Below, piece after piece: positions 45,235 through 54,887 of a stretch of 64,000 bases of DNA. The position numbers and the translations under genes are program-made. The DNA is from Pseudomonadota bacterium. Lineage in GTDB: Bacteria; Desulfobacterota; Desulfobacteria; Desulfobacterales; Desulfobacteraceae. The stretch spans positions 119,309 through 183,308 of the forward strand of contig JAHJLV010000027.1 of assembly GCA_018821535.1 (NCBI GenBank), written 5' to 3'. Under the pieces are notes generated by a model, which searched no databases, was not told the DNA's origin, and saw nothing but the letters and a program-made list of their open reading frames with translations. How positions within the stretch are numbered: the stretch's first letter is position 1; each line of letters begins with the position of its first letter.

Positions 45235-45393
45235 TCACATTTCATTAAGCTTGTCAAGGTGATAAATATCTAATATTTATTTTTAATAATATTCCGTAAA
45301 GAACACATGAAATCCTTGCAATTTATCTCAAATCTCCTAAACTTTAATTATTCAGATCCCTAATGCGGACAATTACAAAACAGGAGGTTTCAA

Positions 45394-45945
45394 ATGAAAA
45401 CTTTTTTATGCTTTATGTTATTATTGTTTATGGTTCCCCTGCTTAACAGCTGCGGAACTATTTACGGGGCTGCTGTGGATGAACGCAATGTCAGCACCAT
45501 TGCATCGGATCATCAGATCAAGGCCGGTATTTTAAAAAAATTCACAGATGATGAACTTGTCGGGGTTCTGGATTTTTCTGTCTCAAGCTATGAAGGGCAT
45601 GTGTACCTGATCGGAGAGTATAAAACCACTGCCCAGAAAAACAGGGCTATAGAACTTGCAAAAAAGGAAGAAGGCGTGACAGGGATGACAACATATCTGA
45701 TCCCCGAAAACCCCAAAGCTGCGTGCGGGACAGCACAGAACCTGGAACTGACCGCAAAGGTCAAAGCAAAACTGATCGGTGATAAAGATATCTGGTCAAC
45801 CAATATCGATGTTAAAACCATGCAGTGCATTACGGTACTGTGGGGGCTTGTCGGATCAAAAGTTGAAATCGAAAAAGCGATCCGTCATGCCAGATCAGTA
45901 AAAGGGGTAAGTCAGGTGAAATCCTTTCTTAAAGCTGTAAAATAA
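45394..45945 (+). CDS. BON-domain lipoprotein
   Basis: A 183-residue lipoprotein (signal peptide with lipobox LLNSCG) with two BON domains: DHQIKAGILKKFTDDELVGVLDFSVSSYEGHVYLIGEY and LTAKVKAKLIGDKDI...QCITVLWGLVGSKVEIEKAIRHARSVKGVSQVKSFL. BON domains bind phospholipid; the twin-BON lipoproteins DolP and OsmY act in outer-membrane integrity and stress. ACAGGAGG lies before ATG 45394. The YkgJ-like gene follows by two bases and is surely co-transcribed. Confidence 0.88.
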   Translation: MKTFLCFMLLLFMVPLLNSCGTIYGAAVDERNVSTIASDHQIKAGILKKFTDDELVGVLDFSVSSYEGHVYLIGEYKTTAQKNRAIELAKKEEGVTGMTTYLIPENPKAACGTAQNLELTAKVKAKLIGDKDIWSTNIDVKTMQCITVLWGLVGSKVEIEKAIRHARSVKGVSQVKSFLKAVK

Positions 45946-45947
45946 AG

Positions 45948-46517
45948 ATGGATAAAAACATGCTGCAACCTCAGCTGGGCCCGAAGACCACAGATGCTGT
46001 TTTACAAAATTACAGACTGCTTCTGGAACGGTTGAATGCCCATATTCAAAAGGTCGAGGCAGCATTTTCAGACCAGATTGTCTGTAAAAAAGGGTGTGAT
46101 GCCTGCTGCAGATTTTTAAGCCTGTTCCCGGTTGAAGCGTTTTCAATATCCCATGCATATTCCCAACTGCCCGAAAATATCAAACATCAAATAAACCACC
46201 GGCTGCATCATCACAAAGACGCGTGTCCGCTGCTCATTGATCATGCCTGCGCTTTATACCCGGTTCGGCCGATCATCTGCCGGACACACGGCTTTCCCAT
46301 CTATATTGAAAAAAATAACCAGGTCAGCATTGATTTTTGCCCGGAAAACTTCAAGCAGGTCATCACTTTTCCAGAACACACCCTGCTGTCTATTGAACGG
46401 TTAAATGAAACCCTCATTGCTGTAAATCAGCTTTTTCTGAAATCTGTCACCCCCCATACCCACCTGCCGGACAGAATCCCTGTTTCCCAGGCGCTTTTTA
46501 TACTTGACGAATTCTGA
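45948..46517 (+). CDS. YkgJ-type cysteine-cluster protein
   Basis: A 189-residue protein of the YkgJ (CxxCxxCC) family, with the cluster CKKGCDACCRF near residue 45-55, further ligands in CPLLIDHACALYPVRPIICRTHG, and a last Cys in SIDFCPENF. The cysteine pattern likely binds zinc or an Fe-S centre. The family includes flagellin lysine methylases (FliB-related) and many proteins of unknown function. It lies two bases after the BON lipoprotein gene, with no link in function known. Confidence 0.8.
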   Translation: MDKNMLQPQLGPKTTDAVLQNYRLLLERLNAHIQKVEAAFSDQIVCKKGCDACCRFLSLFPVEAFSISHAYSQLPENIKHQINHRLHHHKDACPLLIDHACALYPVRPIICRTHGFPIYIEKNNQVSIDFCPENFKQVITFPEHTLLSIERLNETLIAVNQLFLKSVTPHTHLPDRIPVSQALFILDEF

Positions 46518-46556
46518 TAAATCATCAGGTTTAAACCGTTTTATCATCGCATAAAG

Positions 46557-46587
46557 CCCGGCGACGGCCCATGTGGCAATCGCCGGG
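46557..46587. terminator. Hairpin between converging YkgJ-like and TRAP genes
   Basis: CCCGGCGA pairs perfectly with TCGCCGGG around a 15-base loop between two converging genes. T-runs are absent, so intrinsic termination is uncertain. Confidence 0.4.
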
Positions 46588-46598
46588 AAGAGAAACAT

Positions 46599-47597
46599 TT
46601 ATAATTTACTGTTTATTTCAAGGAGCCGCTGGGCATCCGGCCCATTTTCCCCGGCCCATTTTTCATATACAAATTTACTGGTCTCCTTGAGTTTGGCCCT
46701 TTCTTCAGGAGCCATCCGAATGACTTTGGCCCCCAGTGCTATCATATCTTCTGTAAACTTAGATTCCCACCCCTTTACAGTTGCCAGTGTTGTTGCGCTG
46801 GCTTTTTTACCTGCATTCAGCATGATTTCCTGATATTCCTTGGGAAGCTCATTCCATTTATTTAGATTCATACAGGTCAAAATAGTAGGAAAACTCATAT
46901 CCATCTGGGTAATATAAGGTGCTGCTTCGTATGTTTTTTGAAGAAAACCGGAAACCGAGCATTGGGCAACGCCGTCAGAAACCCCTCTTTTCAATGCCAG
47001 ATACTGTTCTGTCTGGGGGATAGAGGGATCAGGCGCAGCCCCCAGTTTTGCAAATATTTCGCTGACAATCGGGCTGGTTGTCAGCACCCTGAGCCCTTTA
47101 AAATCACTGACAGTTGCAATGTGTTTTTTAGTACTGAAAATATGTGCGCCATCAATAAAGCTGATATAGACCAATTTGATGTTCTTTTTTTCCATGGCTT
47201 TTTCAATAATGGCAAGAGATTCTCCAGAATACGCCTGAGCCACCTGATCCAGATTTTCAAATGCAAAGGGAAGATAAACCCCTTTAAGCATCGGAACAGT
47301 TGCCACAAGGCTTGTCTGCAGTATCTGCCCCATGGGGACCGAACCTTTAGCAACGGCCATATGCATATCTTTGGGGCCATACAGCTGCCCCCCCGGATAT
47401 TCAATAATCTTTACCTTCCCAACGAGTGCAGCATTCACTTCAGCCACCCAGGCAGTTTGCTGGACAGAAACATAGTGTTTGGCAGGAACCCAGGTTGCCA
47501 GCACCATTGCTTGCTCTTCAGCAAAAGCATCAAACGAAAAGAATCTGATTGATACAGAAAAAACAATTAACATGGACAATAGCATTTTTTTCTTCAT
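46599..47597 (-). CDS. TRAP transporter substrate-binding protein (DctP family)
   Basis: A 332-residue periplasmic protein: signal peptide (MKKKMLLSMLIVFSVSIRFF...AFA), then the DctP fold with VNAALVGKVKIIEYPGGQLYGPKDMHMAVAKGSV, SFIDGAHIFSTKKH, FKGLRVLTTSPIVSEIFAKLGAAP and ALKRGVSDGVAQC. An Arg in the LRVLTT region normally binds the ligand carboxylate, so an organic acid is the likely substrate. GGAGAACAAC precedes ATG 47597. No DctQ or DctM membrane subunit is adjacent, so it must pair with a transporter encoded elsewhere. Expression is probably sigma-54 dependent (promoter at 47771-47786). Confidence 0.9.
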   Translation of the reverse strand: MKKKMLLSMLIVFSVSIRFFSFDAFAEEQAMVLATWVPAKHYVSVQQTAWVAEVNAALVGKVKIIEYPGGQLYGPKDMHMAVAKGSVPMGQILQTSLVATVPMLKGVYLPFAFENLDQVAQAYSGESLAIIEKAMEKKNIKLVYISFIDGAHIFSTKKHIATVSDFKGLRVLTTSPIVSEIFAKLGAAPDPSIPQTEQYLALKRGVSDGVAQCSVSGFLQKTYEAAPYITQMDMSFPTILTCMNLNKWNELPKEYQEIMLNAGKKASATTLATVKGWESKFTEDMIALGAKVIRMAPEERAKLKETSKFVYEKWAGENGPDAQRLLEINSKL

Positions 47598-47770
47598 GTT
47601 GTTCTCCTTGATCTAATGTGATTAACTCGTTATGAATTCGTGAGAGCGCTAAAAAAAATCAACTCTCAGGTCTGTACGCAAAGCCTGTTAACTGCCTAAT
47701 TTCTCACAACCTTTGTTTCATTTCATCAATCTGCATCCATATTCACAGTTTGTATTAAGCCCTGAAATAT

Positions 47771-47786
47771 TGCCAGAACTGTGCCA
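47771..47786 (-). promoter_or_regulatory. Sigma-54 promoter of the TRAP binding-protein gene
   Basis: Minus strand TGGCACAGTTCTGGCA: perfect -24 element TGGCAC, correct ten bases between GG and GC, and a -12 element with one change from TTGCA. The same TTCTGGCA end is found in the promoter at 54778-54793. The leader would be ~160 bases. Confidence 0.7.
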
Positions 47787-47871
47787 ATGGCTATTTTTAG
47801 ATATAACTATTTATATTTACAGAGTATTTATGATAGCGGAAAGATAAAGACACAAACAAAAACCTCAGGAT

Positions 47872-47902
47872 AAAGACGAAATCCAAGCCCGAAAGACGAA
47901 AT
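47872..47902 (-). promoter_or_regulatory. Candidate upstream activator sites (direct repeat)
   Basis: AAAGACGAAAT occurs at 47872-47882 and again at 47892-47902 on the + strand, 20 bases apart (two helical turns), about 100 bases upstream of the sigma-54 promoter of the TRAP gene. The related AAAGACGATAT lies upstream of the ligase operon. Confidence 0.5.
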
Positions 47903-47935
47903 AGCATCTTGTCTGTTCCATACAGGGGAAAGCGC

Positions 47936-47964
47936 TTGACACTCTTTGGCTATTTGAATAATAG
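47936..47964 (+). promoter_or_regulatory. Possible sigma-70 promoter toward the TPR gene
   Basis: TTGACA (47936-47941), 17-base spacer, TAATAG (47959-47964). It reads rightward toward a possible gene remnant and the TPR protein. Confidence 0.45.
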
Positions 47965-48153
47965 AAGAAAAAATTTACCATGAAACCGCACAGACGGTTG
48001 CCAACACGTCCCAGCATCTGTTGGCTCAAGACTGGTGGCTTGAAAGATTTGGAGATGACCCGTTATGGGGAAATGGCGGAAAACCATTTTAAACCATATG
48101 GATTTTTTGAAAGCCAGACGGCCGAACCAGGAACAAATGCTCGTTTTTATTAA
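47965..48153 (+). other. Possible gene remnant in the only long intergenic region (47598-48269)
   Basis: The 672-base gap holds the TRAP promoter and activator sites, a sigma-70-like promoter, and then short protein-like frames. From 47980 a 57-codon frame (MKPHRRLPTRPSICWLKTGG...) runs to 48153. In another frame a start-less stretch, open from just after a stop near 47956, reads YHETAQTVANTSQHLLAQDWWLERFGDDPLWGNGGKPF before a stop. The second looks more like a real protein end, so a decayed gene is likely. Nothing recognisable is seen from 48154 to 48257. Confidence 0.3.
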
Positions 48154-48269
48154 TTGCTGTAATCACGGCCATTTATAGTGTACAATATTTTTTTGAATTG
48201 GAGCACAATGCTGAATCCTGCCTCCACCGGTTTTATTGGAGAGCGGGTCATATTATAATGAGGGGTATA

Positions 48270-48782
48270 ATGGATAAAGAGAATACAGAATTTTCAGCCA
48301 CAGATTGGTTTAATGAGGGGCTAAGGTGTTTCAACAAACCAGATGGAATCGGCGCTGTCCGGGCATTCGAAGCAGTTATCAGGATAGATCCTGCGTATCG
48401 CCACAAGGATGGCGACAACCCTTATTTCTATCTGGGCAAAATTTCTGAAATCGAAGGGCGGCTTGACGACGCTATTGTATTTTACTCCAACGCGCTGACA
48501 CAAGACCCCTATGACGAAGAAAGCCTTATCGGCCGGGGAAGTTGCTATACGGTTAAAAAGAATCACAAAGTGGCTGTAACTGATTTTAAAAAGGTGCTGG
48601 AAATTCCGCCTGAAATCAGGAATGCACCGCTGCAGCATGTGCTGTATGCTATTGCGGAAAACTACCGCCAGCAAAAAGATTATAAAAATGCACTTCATTG
48701 GGGGGAAAAAGCACTTCTGGAAGACCCTGATAATGATCGACACCAGGAACTGGTTGCCGAGGCCAGAAAACAGATGAAATAA
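48270..48782 (+). CDS. Tetratricopeptide-repeat protein
   Basis: A 170-residue soluble protein with three or more TPR-like helical pairs (WFNEGLRCFNKPDGIGAVRAFEAVIRIDP, NPYFYLGKISEIEGRLDDAIVFYSNALTQDP, HVLYAIAENYRQQKDYKNALHWGEKALLEDP). Such repeats bind partner proteins; no other domain is present. ATG 48270 is preferred because GAGGGG lies five bases before it, rather than the earlier in-frame starts at 48198 or 48258. It precedes the MBL hydrolase by 51 bases and may share its transcript. Function unknown. Confidence 0.8.
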   Translation: MDKENTEFSATDWFNEGLRCFNKPDGIGAVRAFEAVIRIDPAYRHKDGDNPYFYLGKISEIEGRLDDAIVFYSNALTQDPYDEESLIGRGSCYTVKKNHKVAVTDFKKVLEIPPEIRNAPLQHVLYAIAENYRQQKDYKNALHWGEKALLEDPDNDRHQELVAEARKQMK

Positions 48783-48833
48783 AAACAGCCGTTTATAACA
48801 AAATATCAAAACCGCCTGACAGGGAGGGAATCG

Positions 48834-49838
48834 ATGATTGAAGAAGTCTTGCCCAACATATACCGCATTGAGGTGCCGCTGCCCGGAAACCCGTTAAAGT
48901 CTGTTAACTCTTATCTGCTGGTTTCACCAGAGCGAAACCTGGTGATTGATACCGCATTCAATCAACCCGAGTGCCTGGAAGTTCTGAAACAGGCGTATGA
49001 CGAACTAAAGCTGGATCTGGATCGCACCGACTTTTTCGCCACCCACCTGCATGCGGATCACCAGGGGTTGATCGCAACCTTTGCTCAACCCGGGGCGAAA
49101 ACCTATATGGGTAAGCCGGATGCCCTGCGTGTCGAAGATCAAAGCGGCTGGAAAAAGATGCTGAATGCTGCTGCCATGTCTGGATTTTCCCAGGAGATGC
49201 TGCAGACAGCCATCGACAATCACCCAGGACACAAACACGGCCCCGAACACGACATGAAATGGGATCACGTGGTGGAAGGCGACACCATCACGGTCGGGGA
49301 TTACACCCTGACCTGCCTGGAAACACCCGGACATACCTGGGGCCATATCTGCCTGTATGAAGCCGGAAAAAAGATTCTGTTTTCCGGAGATCACATTTTA
49401 GGAGATATCACCCCCAACATTCAGGTCTGGAGTCTGGATGACGACCCCCTGCAAAGCTACATGACCAGTCTGGACAAGATTGCCAGCCTGGAGATCGCAT
49501 TGACGTTACCGGGTCATCGCACCATGATTCCGGATTGTAGAAAACGAGTGGCCGAACTGAAGGAACACCATCGAAATCGCTGCAACGAGGTAATTGACAT
49601 CCTGAAAAACGGCAGCTGTCATGCTGTGCAGACGGCTTCCCAGATGACCTGGGATATCAGGGCAGCGTCATGGGACGCGTTCCCGCTGATGCAGCAATGG
49701 TTTGCAACGGGCGAAGCACTGGCGCACTTACGGTTCCTGGAAAACAAAGGATTCGTTTCTCAGCAGCCTGCAGCAGATGGCGTATTGCTCTATGCGCTGA
49801 AAGCCGACCAGGAGGGAATGCTCACTTCGATGAATTAA
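48834..49838 (+). CDS. MBL-fold metallo-hydrolase
   Basis: A 334-residue metallo-beta-lactamase-fold enzyme: metal motif THLHADHQG near residue 65-72, a second ligand in ETPGHTWGHICLY, Asp in FSGDHILGDITPN, and a final His in LPGHR. The C-terminal ~80 residues form the winged-helix cap (HHRNRCNEVIDILKNGSCHAVQTAS...ALAHLRFLENKGFV) shared with LACTB2-like hydrolases. Likely reactions are hydrolysis of thioesters or other esters. CAGGGAGGG before ATG 48834 supports the start. It converges on the sigma-54 activator gene and may belong with the organic-acid genes, though no direct link is seen. Confidence 0.88.
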   Translation: MIEEVLPNIYRIEVPLPGNPLKSVNSYLLVSPERNLVIDTAFNQPECLEVLKQAYDELKLDLDRTDFFATHLHADHQGLIATFAQPGAKTYMGKPDALRVEDQSGWKKMLNAAAMSGFSQEMLQTAIDNHPGHKHGPEHDMKWDHVVEGDTITVGDYTLTCLETPGHTWGHICLYEAGKKILFSGDHILGDITPNIQVWSLDDDPLQSYMTSLDKIASLEIALTLPGHRTMIPDCRKRVAELKEHHRNRCNEVIDILKNGSCHAVQTASQMTWDIRAASWDAFPLMQQWFATGEALAHLRFLENKGFVSQQPAADGVLLYALKADQEGMLTSMN

Positions 49839-49849
49839 TGCCGAAGAAA

Positions 49850-51433
49850 TTAACAACGGTCCTGGAATTTTTCTTTTGGGTATCTGCCTGAGACAATGCC
49901 CAGTTTCTTCATTTTGGAGTACAGCGTGGACGGTTTCAGATCAAGACGCTCTGCCGCCCCGTCAGGCCCTTTTATCCGCCAGTGAGTGGTCTTTAGAACC
50001 GTTAAAATATGATTTTTCTGGGTTTGATCAAATGTTAGTTCTTCTGATTTTTCCTGCAGGGAAAGTTCCGGCGGAAAAAGGCGCAGAACCTCTCCCTGGG
50101 TTGATATCATGGCATTTTCTATCACATTTTTCAGTTCACGGATGTTACCCGGCCATGGATACTGGACAATAGCGTCTATGTCTTTTTGAGGGATGCTTTT
50201 GATATTTCTGCCCATGGTTTTGCAAAATTCTTTCACAAATGCCCAGACCATTTCCGGAATATCCTCCAGGCGCTTTCTCAATGGCGGGATGCTTATGGGA
50301 TACACGTTTAAACGATAAAACAGATCTGCCCTGAATTTTCTTTCTTTCATCATCTGGGAAAGATCCCGGTTGGTGGCAGCCACAATCCGTACATTCACCT
50401 TTTGCGGTTTTACACTTCCCAGACGCTCAAACTCACCGTCATCCAGCACCCTCAGCAGTTTAGCCTGAAGATCAAGGGGAAGCTCGCCGATTTCATCCAG
50501 AAAAAGTGTGGACTCGTCTGCAATTTCAAAACGGCCCACCTTTTTGGCAACAGCACCGGTAAATGCGCCTTTTTCATGGCCGAACAACTCACTTTCCAAT
50601 AAATTCGCAGGCAGGGTTGCACAATTGACCTTTACCATGGTTTTGTTCTTTCGCAGGCTTAAGCGATGAATCAATTGTGACAGATGCGTTTTACCCGTTC
50701 CGGTTTCCCCGACAAAAAGGACGGTGGATGCTGTTTTTGCAACCTGTTCGATCCTTCCCAGAACATACTGAAACGCAGGGCTTTTCCCAATGACATCTTC
50801 ATATAGATTCTGGGTGCTGATGGTTTCGCGCAGGTACTCATTCTCCGCTTTTAATCGATCAGACAGATCCTGAATTTTACCAAACGCCTGCTTGAGCTTG
50901 ATATCTGCCTGCTTGCGCTCCAGAGCATTGGCAAAAACCTGGGCAAGCAGTCTTAAATGATTGAAAAAATGATCTGTCCATTGCTGATACCGCCTGTAGG
51001 ATTCAAAAATAATAACACCCAGAACAGACCCGCCTACATTCAGACTCACCCCCACACATGATTTTAAACCGTTTTTTATGACATACGCTCTTTCGGTTTC
51101 CCAGTTGTCAGGCAGATCATCCGGCAGGTGGGATAAATTAATAACTTCACCGCAGCGTATTCTCTTTGTAAAATTGGGCGCAATGGTATTGAGCAATAAT
51201 CCTTTGGGCTCTTTCCACTGATAAGACGTATACCCGTGAATGATTTTCAAAGTGCCGTCATTGCCCCTGAATTCTCCGAAAACAATCTGATCAAAATCAA
51301 GGAATTGAACAATTTTTTTTAATGCATCATTAATTTTTTTATCCACATCCGCTGCCGGTAAATTCACAAACTGAGAGGATATCTCAAAAAGCAGCCGCTC
51401 AAACTCAAGTTGTTTATTTAAACATGTCTCCAT
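49850..51433 (-). CDS. Sigma-54-dependent activator with GAF domain
   Basis: A 527-residue enhancer-binding protein. The N-terminal ~175 residues form a GAF sensor domain ([38 protein letters not shown]...). A short coiled coil leads to the AAA+ domain: Walker A GETGTGKT (242-249), [17 protein letters not shown] with the sigma-54-contacting GAFTGA loop, and [20 protein letters not shown]. The C-terminus carries a Fis-type helix-turn-helix ([35 protein letters not shown]). The layout is FhlA-like, without a phospho-receiver, so it probably senses a small ligand. It is the last gene of the ligase-carboxyltransferase operon and likely activates both nearby sigma-54 promoters. Confidence 0.93.
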   Translation of the reverse strand: METCLNKQLEFERLLFEISSQFVNLPAADVDKKINDALKKIVQFLDFDQIVFGEFRGNDGTLKIIHGYTSYQWKEPKGLLLNTIAPNFTKRIRCGEVINLSHLPDDLPDNWETERAYVIKNGLKSCVGVSLNVGGSVLGVIIFESYRRYQQWTDHFFNHLRLLAQVFANALERKQADIKLKQAFGKIQDLSDRLKAENEYLRETISTQNLYEDVIGKSPAFQYVLGRIEQVAKTASTVLFVGETGTGKTHLSQLIHRLSLRKNKTMVKVNCATLPANLLESELFGHEKGAFTGAVAKKVGRFEIADESTLFLDEIGELPLDLQAKLLRVLDDGEFERLGSVKPQKVNVRIVAATNRDLSQMMKERKFRADLFYRLNVYPISIPPLRKRLEDIPEMVWAFVKEFCKTMGRNIKSIPQKDIDAIVQYPWPGNIRELKNVIENAMISTQGEVLRLFPPELSLQEKSEELTFDQTQKNHILTVLKTTHWRIKGPDGAAERLDLKPSTLYSKMKKLGIVSGRYPKEKFQDRC

Positions 51434-51435
51434 TG

Positions 51436-53019
51436 CTACCAGCTGTCAACAAAAGGTTTAAACTCCGGTCTGTTCACTTTCGGTAAGGCAGATTTGCGCC
51501 CCTGCATAATCCATTTTCGTGTGTCTACAGGATCTATAACAGAATCAATCTCCATATGCGAGGCAATATTTATGGCTTTGCCTCTCTCATATAATCTGGC
51601 AACCAGTTTATGATAATGCGCTTCACGTTCCAAAGGATCGGCAATGGCTTCAAGTTCTCTTTTAAAGCCCACCTTGACAGCACCTTCAAGCCCCATGGGG
51701 CCGAACTCTCCGGTGGGCCATGACGCAGTAAAAAATGATTCATGGAAGCCGCCCCGGGCCATGGCCATGGACCCGAGGCCATAGGCCCGTCGCAGCACAA
51801 TGCTGAAAAAAGGAACAATTAAATGAGACCCATTGATAAACATCCGGCAGACATGGCGGACCTGGGCCTGCTGTTCGATTTCCGGGCCCACCATAAAACC
51901 GGGCGTGTCGATCAGGGAGATTACCGGCAGTCCATGGGCATTGCAAAGCTGCATCAGCCTTGATGCCTTGTCTGCATCATCCGCCTCTATGGTGCCGCCC
52001 ATATACTGGCAGTTATTGGCCATGACCCCGAATGGCTTTCCTTCTATCCGCAACAGACCGGTAATCATGGCAAGTCCGAACATGGGTTTAAGCTCAAGAA
52101 ATGACCCCGTGTCCGCCAGAACCTCTATGATCCTGCGGACATCATACGTTCTTCGCCTGTTTTCAGGAATCAGATCCCGCAGCAGAATCTGATCTTCGGC
52201 TTCCCAGTGATTTATTTCTCCCTGAAAATAGGAAAGATACTGTCTGGAAGCTGCCACGGCCTCGGCTTCATCCTTTACAACAATATCAATGACCCCATTC
52301 TGGGACTGCACATGGGCAGGACCGATCTCTTCAGGGGCAAATTTTCCCAGGCCCCCGCCTTCAATCATCACAGGCCCGCCCATTCCGATATTTGAATTTT
52401 GGGCCGCAATGATCACATCACAGCACCCTAAAAGGGCGGCATTCCCGGCAAAACAGAACCCTGAAACAATGCCCACCAGCGGAATCTTCCCGCTCAGACT
52501 GCCGAACAGACCAAAGGTGGAAAGATCAAGTCCTGTGATCATCACGCCTTCTGCATCAATATCCCCTGGTCTTCCGCCACCGCCTTCTGCAAAAAATATC
52601 AAAGGGATCTCCTGGTCGCTTGCCAGTTTCAACATACGGTCCATTTTTTTATGGTTGAAATATCCCTGGGTTCCGGCCAGAACCGTATAATCATAGGACA
52701 GAACCATACATCGGGATACAGTGTCGCCAAAATCTGCGGCATTCACGGTTCCGATACCCGCAATCAACCCATCTGCCGGTGTGGTGGCCATTAATTCTTC
52801 AACTGGTTTCCGGCTGCGCTGGGCAGCAATATTCAATGCCCCGTATTCAATAAAACTGTCTGCATCCAGAAGGTCTTCAATGTTTTCACGGGCGGTGCGC
52901 TGATTTTTCCGATGACGGGATTCCACTGCATGGGGTCTTTTTTTATCACTTCCAAATGACAGACGATACAGCAGTTCGGAAAGCTCCGGACGGATATTTT
53001 CATTTACCGGCAAATTCAC
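51436..53019 (-). CDS. Acyl-CoA carboxylase carboxyltransferase-like subunit
   Basis: A 527-residue member of the propionyl-/methylcrotonyl-CoA carboxylase beta family. Two crotonase-like halves are visible: [55 protein letters not shown], and [24 protein letters not shown] with [19 protein letters not shown]. Such subunits move CO2 between biotin and acyl-CoA, in carboxylases or sodium-pumping decarboxylases. No biotin carboxylase or biotin-carrier gene is nearby. The start is probably GTG 53019 (VNLPVNEN), preceded by GAGGAGAG; an ATG at 53058 would overlap the ligase gene. Substrate is unassigned. Confidence 0.85.
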   Translation of the reverse strand: MNLPVNENIRPELSELLYRLSFGSDKKRPHAVESRHRKNQRTARENIEDLLDADSFIEYGALNIAAQRSRKPVEELMATTPADGLIAGIGTVNAADFGDTVSRCMVLSYDYTVLAGTQGYFNHKKMDRMLKLASDQEIPLIFFAEGGGGRPGDIDAEGVMITGLDLSTFGLFGSLSGKIPLVGIVSGFCFAGNAALLGCCDVIIAAQNSNIGMGGPVMIEGGGLGKFAPEEIGPAHVQSQNGVIDIVVKDEAEAVAASRQYLSYFQGEINHWEAEDQILLRDLIPENRRRTYDVRRIIEVLADTGSFLELKPMFGLAMITGLLRIEGKPFGVMANNCQYMGGTIEADDADKASRLMQLCNAHGLPVISLIDTPGFMVGPEIEQQAQVRHVCRMFINGSHLIVPFFSIVLRRAYGLGSMAMARGGFHESFFTASWPTGEFGPMGLEGAVKVGFKRELEAIADPLEREAHYHKLVARLYERGKAINIASHMEIDSVIDPVDTRKWIMQGRKSALPKVNRPEFKPFVDSW

Positions 53020-53032
53020 GTTTATCTCTCCT

Positions 53033-54706
53033 CTATTTTTGTTCAGCGCTTTGTTCATCTCTGAGGATTCTTCGAAGCAATTTTACACCCTGCTTGGGCA
53101 GCTCCACCCTGAATTCGACATACACCGGTACCTTGTGTGATGACATGTTTTCTTTTGCCCATTTGATAATATCTTCAGGTTCCACCTGAAGATCCAGATC
53201 GGGTTTCAATACAATAAATGTTTTGATCACCTCTCCTTTTTTGGCATCAGGAATCGGGATAACGGCATTTTCAAGAACAGCAGGATGCTGGTTGATCAGG
53301 GATTCGACTTCTTCAGGAAACACAGAAAAACCTGAAACCTTTATCATCTCCTTATGCCTCCCAAGCCAGTACAGATAGCCGTCTTCATCAAATTTGCCCA
53401 CATCTCCCGTATGAACCCATCCATCAACCAGCGTACTTGCCGTCTGCTCGGGGTTGTTCCAGTATCCTTTCATACAGCCCGGATTTCGCAGAACAATTTC
53501 ACCGGTCTGACCAATGGCAAGTTCTCTGGTATTATCCTCAAAATCAACAATTTTAAATTCTTCTTCAAAACCGGGAATTCCCATGCTGCCGTATTTTATT
53601 TTATGGCGCGGGCAGAATGTATCCAGCGTGTGGGTTTCGCTCAGTCCGTAAGCGCCTTCCAGCAGCAGGCATCCATTGGTGAACGCTTGCCATTGCTTTG
53701 ATATCTGCTCATTTAATGAGACCACAAACGAGGTGCACATATTCAGTTTCAGGCTGGTCAGATCATATTTACCCGCATCCGGATGGTTCATGACCGCAAG
53801 ATTCATGGGTACTGCACTGTACCACTGTGTGGCTTTATAACGGTCAATTGCCTGCAGCACGGAAAGCGGATCAAACTGCGTCAACAGAATATTGGTGGCT
53901 CCCTGCAATACCGGGCCCACCAGAAACAGCATGCCGGCAATATTGAAAAAGGGCATTGTTGTCAATACCCGGCTTTCGCTGTTGATTCCCATGATCATAT
54001 TTGCGGCGGATGGCTTGTATAAATGCGCATAATGGCTGAGCATTGCGCCTTTGGGAAGACCGGACGTCCCGCCGGTATATTCAAACAGGGCTATATCCTC
54101 GTGCAGATCAATTTCCACTGCTGGCACAGACGCTCCGGCATAATTGAGTATGATCTCGGAAAATGCTGTTGTCCCGGCAATTTCCTGCTTTGGAATTTTC
54201 ATATAATCCATAATTTGAACTTGCGGTTTTTCCGGCAGATAATCATTGAAATTTGTGGTCACGATTGAAACCAGTGTCGGCATTTCCTTAAGGGCCTCCC
54301 CGACCACCGGCCAGAATATATCCAGTGTCAACAGGCACTTCATTTGTGCATTATTCACTTCATAACTCAATTCCATTTTTTTAAACAGCGGCGAACATGG
54401 ACAGACAATTCCACCCATTTTCTGGATACCGAAATGGGCAATAATATACTGGGGGCAATTGCCTAAAAACAGCCCGACCCGGTCCCCTTTCTGAAGTCCG
54501 ATTTCAATAAGATAGGCTGCAAACGCATCTGAAGCGTCATCCAGTTCTTTATACGTGATCGTTGTCCCGTAATTGATAATGGCCGCCTTATCCGGTGTTC
54601 TTCTGGCATGAAGCCTGAGATATTCAAATATGGGTTTTTCTCCCTCGGAAAATATAACTTTTTTGGGCAAATCCTCGGGCCAGTGCTTCATCCAGATCTT
54701 TTCCAT
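53033..54706 (-). CDS. AMP-forming acyl-CoA ligase
   Basis: A 557-residue ANL-superfamily ligase that activates a carboxylic acid via an acyl-adenylate. Motifs: A3 YTGGTSGLPKGAMLSH, A5 region LEGAYGLSETHT, A7 GWVHTGDVGKFDEDGYLYWLGR, and the A10 end reads KQGVKLLRRILRDE, which provides a likely catalytic Lys. It resembles long-chain fatty acid-CoA ligases (FadD-like), though aryl acids are possible. AAGGAG before ATG 54706 fixes the start. It is the first gene of the ligase-carboxyltransferase-activator operon, behind a sigma-54 promoter at 54778-54793. Confidence 0.9.
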   Translation of the reverse strand: MEKIWMKHWPEDLPKKVIFSEGEKPIFEYLRLHARRTPDKAAIINYGTTITYKELDDASDAFAAYLIEIGLQKGDRVGLFLGNCPQYIIAHFGIQKMGGIVCPCSPLFKKMELSYEVNNAQMKCLLTLDIFWPVVGEALKEMPTLVSIVTTNFNDYLPEKPQVQIMDYMKIPKQEIAGTTAFSEIILNYAGASVPAVEIDLHEDIALFEYTGGTSGLPKGAMLSHYAHLYKPSAANMIMGINSESRVLTTMPFFNIAGMLFLVGPVLQGATNILLTQFDPLSVLQAIDRYKATQWYSAVPMNLAVMNHPDAGKYDLTSLKLNMCTSFVVSLNEQISKQWQAFTNGCLLLEGAYGLSETHTLDTFCPRHKIKYGSMGIPGFEEEFKIVDFEDNTRELAIGQTGEIVLRNPGCMKGYWNNPEQTASTLVDGWVHTGDVGKFDEDGYLYWLGRHKEMIKVSGFSVFPEEVESLINQHPAVLENAVIPIPDAKKGEVIKTFIVLKPDLDLQVEPEDIIKWAKENMSSHKVPVYVEFRVELPKQGVKLLRRILRDEQSAEQK

Positions 54707-54777
54707 GTTCTTTTTCTCCTTGATTTAATTCGTTTTTTGGGTTCATTCTGCCGGATTCACGATATGCCCTTAAAGAA

Positions 54778-54793
54778 TGCCAGAATTATGCCA
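54778..54793 (-). promoter_or_regulatory. Sigma-54 promoter of the acyl-CoA ligase operon
   Basis: Minus strand TGGCATAATTCTGGCA: TGGCAT at -24, ten bases between GG and GC, TGGCA at -12. It is 12 of 16 identical to, and aligned with, the TRAP-gene promoter, sharing TGGCA and TTCTGGCA. Its -12 end is about 70 bases from the start codon. Confidence 0.65.
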
Positions 54794-54887
54794 GAAGAAA
54801 AAAATTCGCATAAGCGATTGGATTTATATCATATATTTTAAATTTTCAGAAATCGGGCTGCGGACGATCTTAAAAGATAGGGACGAC

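Noticed and set aside
46401..46598. 65-codon minus-strand frame starting right after the TRAP gene stop (MFLFPAIATWAVAGLY...)
   Set aside because: Its hydrophobic start is tempting as a remnant DctQ, but the rest is antisense to the YkgJ-like gene and no ribosome site is seen. The hairpin at 46557-46587 explains the sequence.
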